Positions 7,706 to 12,016 of a DNA stretch of 12,016 bases are shown here, piece after piece. The position numbers and the translations under genes are program-made. The stretch comes from an uncultured Coprococcus sp. (lineage in GTDB: Bacteria > Bacillota > Clostridia > Lachnospirales > Lachnospiraceae). Positions within the stretch are counted from its first letter, which is position 1. Every line of letters begins with the position of its first letter. A model generated the notes under the pieces. That model had not been told where the DNA came from. It made no database searches and saw only the letters and a list, made by a program, of their open reading frames with translations. Location: assembly GCA_934247115.1 (NCBI GenBank), contig CAKQIY010000046.1, forward strand, positions 1 to 12,016, written 5' to 3'.

Positions 7706-7731
7706 CCGTGATTCGATTTTTCTAATCACGG
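7706..7731. repeat. Inverted repeat in the ATPase leader, possible operator or RNA hairpin
   Basis: CCGTGATT (7706-7713) and AATCACGG (7724-7731) form a perfect 8-bp inverted repeat around a 10-nt AT-rich centre. If the promoter at 7830-7859 is used, the repeat lies in the leader RNA as a hairpin. If the TATAAT at 7693-7688 is a -10 box, the repeat covers the -35 region and could be a repressor site. It matches no operator that I can name. Confidence 0.5.
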
Positions 7732-7758
7732 TTTGTTCAATCAAACTCTCCTTAACGT

Positions 7759-7801
7759 AAAAAATGCATTCTCGATCTTCGTACTGTAGAAAGAGTCTGC
7801 A
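7759..7801 (-). promoter_or_regulatory. Terminator-like hairpin in the ATPase operon leader (candidate attenuator)
   Basis: On the minus strand TGCA (7801-7798) pairs with TGCA (7768-7765), CTC pairs with GAG, and an inner TTTC pairs with GAAG, with internal bulges. The structure is followed directly by T6 (7764-7759). It lies between the likely transcription start (about 7823) and the gene, so it could act as an attenuator. The stem is interrupted and may be weak. Confidence 0.35.
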
Positions 7802-7829
7802 TCTGTTTCGTGGTTTTTTATTTGCTGTA

Positions 7830-7859
7830 AGTATAGCACTGCCCCCAGCGTTAGTCCAA
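7830..7859 (-). promoter_or_regulatory. Extended -10 promoter of the DUF6110-like/ATPase operon
   Basis: On the minus strand TTGGAC (7859-7854) is followed after 18 bp by TATACT (7835-7830). TGC stands directly before it (7838-7836), giving an extended -10 element TG-N-TATACT. The start would be near 7823, leaving a leader of about 200 nt before the ATG at 7622. The -35 match is only the TTG core, so the call rests on the extended -10. Confidence 0.5.
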
Positions 7860-7910
7860 TATAACATTCGCAATTTGGCGGACTTTTTTTCTCAATAAGT
7901 ATCAATAAGA

Positions 7911-7950
7911 CAGCCTTACATTTACAGGACTTTGTAAGGTTGCTTTTTTT
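7911..7950 (+). terminator. Terminator-like hairpin upstream of the CmpB-type permease gene
   Basis: CAGCCTTACA (7911-7920) pairs with TGTAAGGTTG (7933-7942), 10 pairs with one G-U, around a 12-nt loop, followed by C and then T7 (7944-7950). This is a good intrinsic terminator on the plus strand. No plus-strand gene precedes it, so it may be an attenuator in the leader of the gene at 8009, the end of an unannotated small RNA, or insulation between divergent units. Confidence 0.65.
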
Positions 7951-8008
7951 GCTTCTATATACTATCTTATTACTATTGACAAGTCATATATATAAGGAGC
8001 ATTCATAT

Positions 8009-8980
8009 ATGGATAATTTTAATATCAAAAGTATTCTGGTCATATTATTTTTATTTTTTATAGGCTGCGTCATGGGCTGGTGCATTGAAGTCATATTCAG
8101 AAAGTTCTTCTCCAAGAGCAACCCCAGCCACAAATGGATCAACCCGGGATTCCTCATCGGACCATATCTTCCTCTCTACGGTTCAGGTCTGGTGGTACTG
8201 TATCTCCTGTCTCTGATCCATATCGATGCGGTTGACTCCCATCCTGTTCTGCAAAAGGTTCTGGTGGTGCTGATCATGACCATCGCCATGACTGTTGTGG
8301 AATACATAGCAGGACGTATATTTATAATAGGAATGAACATCAAGCTGTGGGACTACTCAGATGAGTGGGGCAATATACAGGGAATCATATGTCCGCTGTT
8401 CTCATTTTTCTGGGGTGTGATCGCTGCGCTGTACTATTTCTTTCTCCACCCTCACATATTAAATGCTGTGTACTGGCTGGCGGATCACCTGACATTCTCT
8501 TTCTTCATTGGATTCTTCTACGGAGTATTCGTGATCGACTGCGTTGTATCATTCAACCTGATGAACAAGGTGAAGAAATTTGCTAAGGAGAACGATCTTA
8601 TTGTCCGCGTTGAGGAACTTAAGTCCCGACTGGCTCTGGACCGTGAGAAGTTCAAGGAGAAGCCAAGCTTCCTTCTCTCCCTCCACGATACCGCTTCCAT
8701 CAGGCGAGCATTTGAAAACAATCCTGAAAGCTTCTCTATAACAAGGAAGATCAAGCTGAAGGCCGAGGAGATTACTGAGAACGTAAAGGAAAAAAGCGCT
8801 GTGATAAGTGAGAACCTCAAGGAAAAGAGTGAGGTGATCACCGAAGGCATCAAGGCTGCCGGAACTGAGGCAAAGACCCGAATAGGTGAGACCCTGAATC
8901 GAAATGATTCATCAGATGTAGCCGACACGGATCTGTTCGATAATTCCCACAGAGATATAACAGAAAAAGACAAAAAATAA
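8009..8980 (+). CDS. CmpB-type putative ABC transporter permease family protein (PF06541-like)
   Basis: A 323-residue membrane protein. The N-terminal two thirds (about residues 8-195) hold several hydrophobic helices with the family's conserved stretches: GWCIEVIFR, NPGFLIGPYLPLYGSG, and LWDYSDEWGNIQGIICP. The family is labelled a putative ABC-transporter permease, but no ATPase partner gene is adjacent and its substrate is unknown. After the last helix comes a cytoplasmic, highly charged region with three tandem 11-residue repeats at 255-265, 266-276 and 277-287 (ITENVKEKSAV, ISENLKEKSEV, ITEGIKAAGTE), predicted amphipathic helix or coiled coil, and an acidic end. AAGGAG at 7994-7999 is 9 nt before the ATG at 8009. 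A longer frame back to 7940 would start inside a terminator-like hairpin and is rejected. The gene is divergent from the ATPase pair and ends at a strong terminator. Function is unassigned. Confidence 0.82.
   Translation: MDNFNIKSILVILFLFFIGCVMGWCIEVIFRKFFSKSNPSHKWINPGFLIGPYLPLYGSGLVVLYLLSLIHIDAVDSHPVLQKVLVVLIMTIAMTVVEYIAGRIFIIGMNIKLWDYSDEWGNIQGIICPLFSFFWGVIAALYYFFLHPHILNAVYWLADHLTFSFFIGFFYGVFVIDCVVSFNLMNKVKKFAKENDLIVRVEELKSRLALDREKFKEKPSFLLSLHDTASIRRAFENNPESFSITRKIKLKAEEITENVKEKSAVISENLKEKSEVITEGIKAAGTEAKTRIGETLNRNDSSDVADTDLFDNSHRDITEKDKK
8771..8869 (+). repeat. Three 33-bp units encoding 11-residue charged repeats
   Basis: Three consecutive 33-nt units encode I-[ST]-E-x-[VLI]-K-x(5). The first two differ at only a few residues. 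The 11-residue period is that of hendecad amphipathic helices, as in LEA-like or apolipoprotein-like segments. The repeat lies wholly within the cytoplasmic tail of the CmpB-type permease. Confidence 0.75.
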
Positions 8981-8987
8981 CAATCAG

Positions 8988-9047
8988 AAATCCCACACCC
9001 GGTTATCTCATGAGGTTATCCTCCGAGTACCCGGATGTGGGATTTTT
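8988..9047. terminator. Terminator between the CmpB-type permease and the convergent transglutaminase-like gene
   Basis: AAATCCCACA (8988-8997) pairs perfectly with TGTGGGATTT (9036-9045). After one mismatch CCGG (8999-9002) pairs with CCGG (9031-9034), and an inner GAGG-TTAT-CCTC hairpin (9012-9023) caps the fold. On the plus strand T5 (9043-9047) closes it. On the minus strand the following bases are T-rich but broken, so it may also stop the convergent transcript less efficiently. Confidence 0.85.
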
Positions 9048-9068
9048 ATAGTTTTATTTGCATATTTT

Positions 9069-11159
9069 TTACTTATACACTATCTCCGCTTTGGTGTAGC
9101 TTCCCGCCACACTGTTCTTGTATGGCTTCACAAAATATGTGTACTTAGTTCCTTTCTTTACACCTTTATCTGTATATGAAGCTGCTCCTGAGGATAATGT
9201 TTTTATACATTTATATTTGCCATTGCCGGCCTTTCTGTAAACCTTATATCCACCAGCGCCTTTTACACGATTCCATGATAACTTCACACCGCCTGATACC
9301 TTAGAGCATCTGGTCTTTGCACAGCCTATGTAATACTGGTTTACAGCAGTGGATCCTCCCTTTGTATAGCTGTTATAAGCAGAGATCCTGTATGTATATG
9401 TATTACCGCTCACACAACTCTTATCTGTAAATGCTGCAGCCGCTGCTCCAACAATCTTTATCTGCCTATAGCTTCCATTGGCGGTCTTTCTGTATATCCT
9501 GTAGCCCGTTGCCCCTGAATCTCTCGTCCAGGTAAGCTTTACTCCAGCCTGTGTATTCTGTGTCTTTGGCTTTATCGTCTTCAGCTTAAGCTTCGACAGG
9601 GTCACTGTCTTCTGATATTTACAATTCTTACATATGTATATCTGGGTTCCTGTTGATGCATATGTAGGTTTCTTCGTCACCTCTCCCTTTTTCCAGCTGT
9701 GCTTCATACACGCGCCAAGCCTGTATGCATCTTTTCTGGAACAAGTTGGAGTATCTGACAGCCATACCACTACCTCACTGCCCTGATATCCTATGGCATA
9801 TATATTTACACCATCCACATACTGATTTCTTGCATCGTAAATGATACTTGCCGTAACGTCAGATGCCGTGAGATCGATCCTTGCTATATATCTGTCAGTA
9901 CAGAAATACAGCAACTCCTGAGCTACAAATATTGATCCATACTGTCCACTCAGTGTAGTTCCGTCCGTGCTTTTCCAGACCGCATCGCCGACAAATATTG
10001 TCTGATTTTTGTTACTCTTGAAGCTGTATCTGCTTATCTGATAATACTCCGGCTTACTTCCCTGTTTTATAGTGTACCAATATCCACCTCTGTAACATAT
10101 AGTCTTCTTGACACCATTCCAGAAACGGCCCTTCTCATAGGTCCGGCTTGCTGCTTTCTTATATACACCTTTCCATATATTGCCTATCTTCGCATCATAT
10201 CTTCCCTTCGGATATTTTGCAGACATTGCCTTGGTTCTTGCATTCAGCGTTGATGTGCTGACCATAAAGAAATTGTGCATGGACTGCCCGGGGATATCCG
10301 ATGCCGGATCATCCCATGTTGCATCTACGTGATACCAGTTTCCTCCTACTGACACAACATTCCATGCATGGTTCAGATACTTGCTGGTAGCAAGTCCGCA
10401 TGGCACTCCCGCCTTCTTAAGGAAATACCACATTGTTTCCGCATATCCCTGACAAACCGCGCTTCTCTTGACCAGTGTTCCATACATGTCATACATATGA
10501 TCACGTCCGGTTGTCTGACTGTATCCCTTAAGCCCACTTGTGTCATAGGCAACTGTAGATGTCAGATACTCATGATACGCAAGCACTATCTCCTCCGGCT
10601 TCATCCCTTTGGTTTTTATCTGGCTGTTCACTGCCGCTATGGCTGATTCAAGCTGTTTTTTCTCTGTTCTCGCATTTGGCTTATACGTAAACTTCAGGTA
10701 CATTACTTTTCCGCTGCCACCATCATACAGGTAACTGTACTTTGCCACATATACAACCTCAGGATGGGCATTCATTATCTTCGTCACAATGCCTGCTACA
10801 TTCTTCGTAGTCAGCCCCCAGTTCTTAACATTAAGTCTTGGTGAGAACTTATTCAATGCACTGATTATTGCCTTCTCATATTTGACAGTGCTTGCCGCCG
10901 CAAGCGATGCTTCACCATCTTCTTCATCTGCATCTTCGTATTCCAGTTGTCCGCCAAATTGCAGGATACCTGAAGTATCGCCCTCCTGCTCAAGCAACTG
11001 ACCATAGCTGCTCTGTGATGAGTCATACTGTTCCTGAGTATCTTCCGCAAATGCTGGTATTTTTCCGCCGTACAGCACACACGCAGCGATGACGCCCACC
11101 ACAAATATCCTCCTGATACGCCGCACAACTTCTGTGAGTCTTACATTTTCATATTTCAT
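9069..11159 (-). CDS. Secreted transglutaminase-like protein with a C/H/C/C repeat and two FN3-like modules
   Basis: A predicted exported protein of 696 residues. Residues 1-38 are a signal peptide (basic start, hydrophobic core, likely cleavage after AFA), followed by an acidic linker to about residue 90. A transglutaminase/protease-like core follows, with Cys236 (SAVCQGYAE), His264 (LNHAWNVV) and Asp279 (YHVDATWDDP), all three catalytic residues present. Such cores may cross-link, cleave or hydrolyse peptide or isopeptide bonds; which one is unknown here. About 345-480 is a Tyr- and Trp-rich beta-strand region with no clear family. Residues 484-513 carry C-x2-H-x22-C-x2-C. Two fibronectin-III-like modules (about 523-612 and 613-696) end the protein, each with a GVKL[ST]W strand and a GY[RK][IV]YRK strand. 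There is no LPxTG sorting motif or terminal anchor. AAGGGAG (11173-11167) sets the ATG. It follows the upstream gene by 33 bp and is likely co-transcribed with it. Confidence 0.88.
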   Translation of the reverse strand: MKYENVRLTEVVRRIRRIFVVGVIAACVLYGGKIPAFAEDTQEQYDSSQSSYGQLLEQEGDTSGILQFGGQLEYEDADEEDGEASLAAASTVKYEKAIISALNKFSPRLNVKNWGLTTKNVAGIVTKIMNAHPEVVYVAKYSYLYDGGSGKVMYLKFTYKPNARTEKKQLESAIAAVNSQIKTKGMKPEEIVLAYHEYLTSTVAYDTSGLKGYSQTTGRDHMYDMYGTLVKRSAVCQGYAETMWYFLKKAGVPCGLATSKYLNHAWNVVSVGGNWYHVDATWDDPASDIPGQSMHNFFMVSTSTLNARTKAMSAKYPKGRYDAKIGNIWKGVYKKAASRTYEKGRFWNGVKKTICYRGGYWYTIKQGSKPEYYQISRYSFKSNKNQTIFVGDAVWKSTDGTTLSGQYGSIFVAQELLYFCTDRYIARIDLTASDVTASIIYDARNQYVDGVNIYAIGYQGSEVVVWLSDTPTCSRKDAYRLGACMKHSWKKGEVTKKPTYASTGTQIYICKNCKYQKTVTLSKLKLKTIKPKTQNTQAGVKLTWTRDSGATGYRIYRKTANGSYRQIKIVGAAAAAFTDKSCVSGNTYTYRISAYNSYTKGGSTAVNQYYIGCAKTRCSKVSGGVKLSWNRVKGAGGYKVYRKAGNGKYKCIKTLSSGAASYTDKGVKKGTKYTYFVKPYKNSVAGSYTKAEIVYK

Positions 11160-11192
11160 TCTTTTTCTCCCTTATAATTACGCAGTAAGCAT

Positions 11193-12016
11193 CTACCTTT
11201 TTATTCTCTTCTGCGGTGACGCTGCACTGTATGTCTTATTATTCACTGCCTTCACAATGTAATAATAAGTCTGACCTTTCTTTGCCGTTTTGTCTGTCCA
11301 ACTGAGAGTTTTCGCTGTTACAGTCTTGACTGCCCTGTATTTGCCTGTTGGCGTCTTTCTATACACAATGTATTTTTTTGCACCGGCAGACTTTTTCCAG
11401 GAAAGTTTCACTCCCTGTGCTGACTTCCTGACCGTGACAACCGGAGCCTTGATGTAGAGAATACTTGCCTCTGTATATCCACTGAGTACATTTCCATTAT
11501 ATGCCTTTACACAGTAGTAATACCTGTTTCCTGACTTGACTGTCTTGTCTACATAGCTTGTCGTTCCCGACTTGACTGTCTTGATACATACATATCTTCC
11601 CTTGGCGGTTCTTCTGTATATCTTGTAGCCTGACGCCCCGGCAGATCTGTTCCAGGTAAGTTTTACCGCTGAGGTCTGCTGTGCGGCCTTTACTGTTACC
11701 TTCGCAAGCTTCAGCCTTGCAATTGTGACCTGCTTTGCTGCGCCACATGTCTTGCACGTATATTTCCTGACTCCTGTAGCTGTATATGTAGCTTTCTTAG
11801 TAACCGTTCCATTATCCCATGCATGGGTCGTACATACAAGCTTGGCTATAGTCTCGGTCTTTGTCTCGCCACAGTTTGTACAGGTGTACTTTCTTGTTCC
11901 CTCTGTCTTGTATGTTGGCTGTTTTGTCACTCCCCCGGCATCCCATGCATGGGTCGTACATACAAGCTTGGCTATAGTCTCGGTCTTTGTCTCGCCACAG
12001 TTTGTACAGGTGTACT
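11193..12016 (-). CDS. Partial secreted repeat protein: tandem C/H/C/C repeats plus two FN3-like modules
   Basis: Only the C-terminal 273 residues lie in the window; the frame is open through the right edge, so the start, any signal peptide and any catalytic domain are outside. The visible part begins inside a tandem array of 42-residue units. Each complete unit carries C-x2-H-A-W, then 20 residues, then C-x2-C (overall C-x2-H-x22-C-x2-C), with a V-T-K-x-x-T-Y-x-x-x-G segment between. Two full units and one partial are visible. Two FN3-like modules follow, with VKLTWNRSAGASGYKIYRR and GVKLSWKKSAGAKKYIVYRK, and the protein ends in a basic tail (SPQKRIKR, stop TAG). It shares this C-terminal order with the gene downstream at 9069-11159, 33 bp away. 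A GTG at 11930 is not the start, since coding continues upstream. The function is unknown; a surface or secreted role is inferred. Confidence 0.8.
   Translation of the reverse strand, partial: YTCTNCGETKTETIAKLVCTTHAWDAGGVTKQPTYKTEGTRKYTCTNCGETKTETIAKLVCTTHAWDNGTVTKKATYTATGVRKYTCKTCGAAKQVTIARLKLAKVTVKAAQQTSAVKLTWNRSAGASGYKIYRRTAKGRYVCIKTVKSGTTSYVDKTVKSGNRYYYCVKAYNGNVLSGYTEASILYIKAPVVTVRKSAQGVKLSWKKSAGAKKYIVYRKTPTGKYRAVKTVTAKTLSWTDKTAKKGQTYYYIVKAVNNKTYSAASPQKRIKR
11814..12016 (-). repeat. Tandem DNA repeat, 126-bp period, with a 77-nt identical block
   Basis: Positions 11814-11890 and 11940-12016 are identical over 77 nt, offset by exactly 126 bp (42 codons). The second block runs to the edge of the window and may continue. 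Positions just to the left of each block differ, and the next unit inward (11745-11813) is related only at protein level. The period keeps the reading frame, which points to recent in-frame unit duplication or homogenisation within the partial gene. Confidence 0.92.

Larger units (their letters stand above)
7623..8008. other. Divergent regulatory region between the ATPase pair and the CmpB-type permease
   Basis: About 385 bp without a convincing gene separate the two divergent units. On the minus strand it holds a promoter (7830-7859), a terminator-like hairpin (7759-7801), an inverted repeat (7706-7731) and a stray TATAAT (7693-7688). On the plus strand it holds a hairpin with a T7 tract (7911-7950) and a weaker fold ending in T7 (7853-7890). 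Open frames here have no ribosome sites, or overlap these signals. Confidence 0.6.

Noticed and set aside
7673..7873. Minus-strand open frame of 66 codons upstream of the DUF6110-like gene
   Set aside because: It begins upstream of the best promoter in the region, overlaps the hairpins, shows no family resemblance, and has no well-spaced ribosome site at its start.
7976..7981. Perfect TTGACA upstream of the CmpB-type permease gene
   Set aside because: No -10 box lies 16-18 bp downstream; the AT-rich stretch after it is too close, and a start there would cut off the ribosome site.
7940..8008. N-terminal extension of the CmpB-type permease back to 7940
   Set aside because: It would start with TTG inside the terminator hairpin. 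AAGGAG at 7994-7999 points clearly to the ATG at 8009.
11816..11827. 12-bp palindrome CCCATGCATGGG, also at 11942-11953 and as a shorter form near 10362
   Set aside because: It is a by-product of codons for His-Ala-Trp (CAT GCA TGG), which read as a palindrome, not a binding site.
11928..11930. GTG at 11930 as start of the last gene
   Set aside because: The frame stays open to the window edge and encodes the same repeat unit upstream, so this is an internal valine.

Overview
The window looks like chromosome from a Gram-positive anaerobe of the Clostridia, most likely a Lachnospiraceae gut commensal (Coprococcus, Roseburia or Butyrivibrio relatives). The evidence is moderate GC, strong AGGAGG-type ribosome sites, a stand-alone Si-type citrate synthase, a small glycine-rich membrane protein paired with a P1B-type ATPase, and secreted proteins built from 'GVKLSW...GYxIYRK' modules. 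The genus is a guess. I see no rRNA, tRNA, CRISPR array, insertion sequence or phage gene.

Layout. (1) 12-2209, plus strand: a near-consensus promoter drives uraA (uracil permease) and upp (uracil phosphoribosyltransferase), a two-gene uracil salvage operon closed by a hairpin. (2) 2315-4352, plus strand: nth (endonuclease III) and a citrate synthase gene, 31 bp apart and probably co-transcribed. (3) A hairpin with a stem of about 29 bp at 4392-4468 separates citrate synthase from the convergent thioredoxin gene (4537-4848, minus). (4) 5189-7622, minus strand: a 106-residue DUF6110-like membrane protein followed by a P1B-type ATPase whose membrane metal motif reads Tyr-Ser-Cys instead of Cys-Pro-Cys. 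A leader of about 200 nt precedes the pair and holds a promoter, a terminator-like hairpin and a dyad. (5) 8009-8980, plus strand, divergent from the ATPase pair: a CmpB-type putative ABC-transporter permease family protein (PF06541-like) with a charged tail of three 11-residue repeats. A terminator-like hairpin stands just upstream of it. (6) 9069-12016, minus strand: two secreted proteins in one operon, the upstream one cut by the window edge. The downstream one has a transglutaminase-like Cys-His-Asp core. Both end in two fibronectin-III-like modules preceded by a repeat carrying an invariant C-x2-H-x22-C-x2-C pattern. In the upstream gene this repeat is tandem, with a 126-bp period and a 77-nt block that is identical in two copies.

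How the genes work together: uraA and upp import uracil and convert it to UMP. Citrate synthase probably feeds the oxidative branch toward 2-oxoglutarate and glutamate. Thioredoxin is a housekeeping reductant. The small membrane protein and the ATPase appear to form one cation-transport unit of unknown metal. The last two genes probably act at the cell surface. The least explained parts are the extracellular C/H/C/C repeat array and the ATPase operon with its structured leader.
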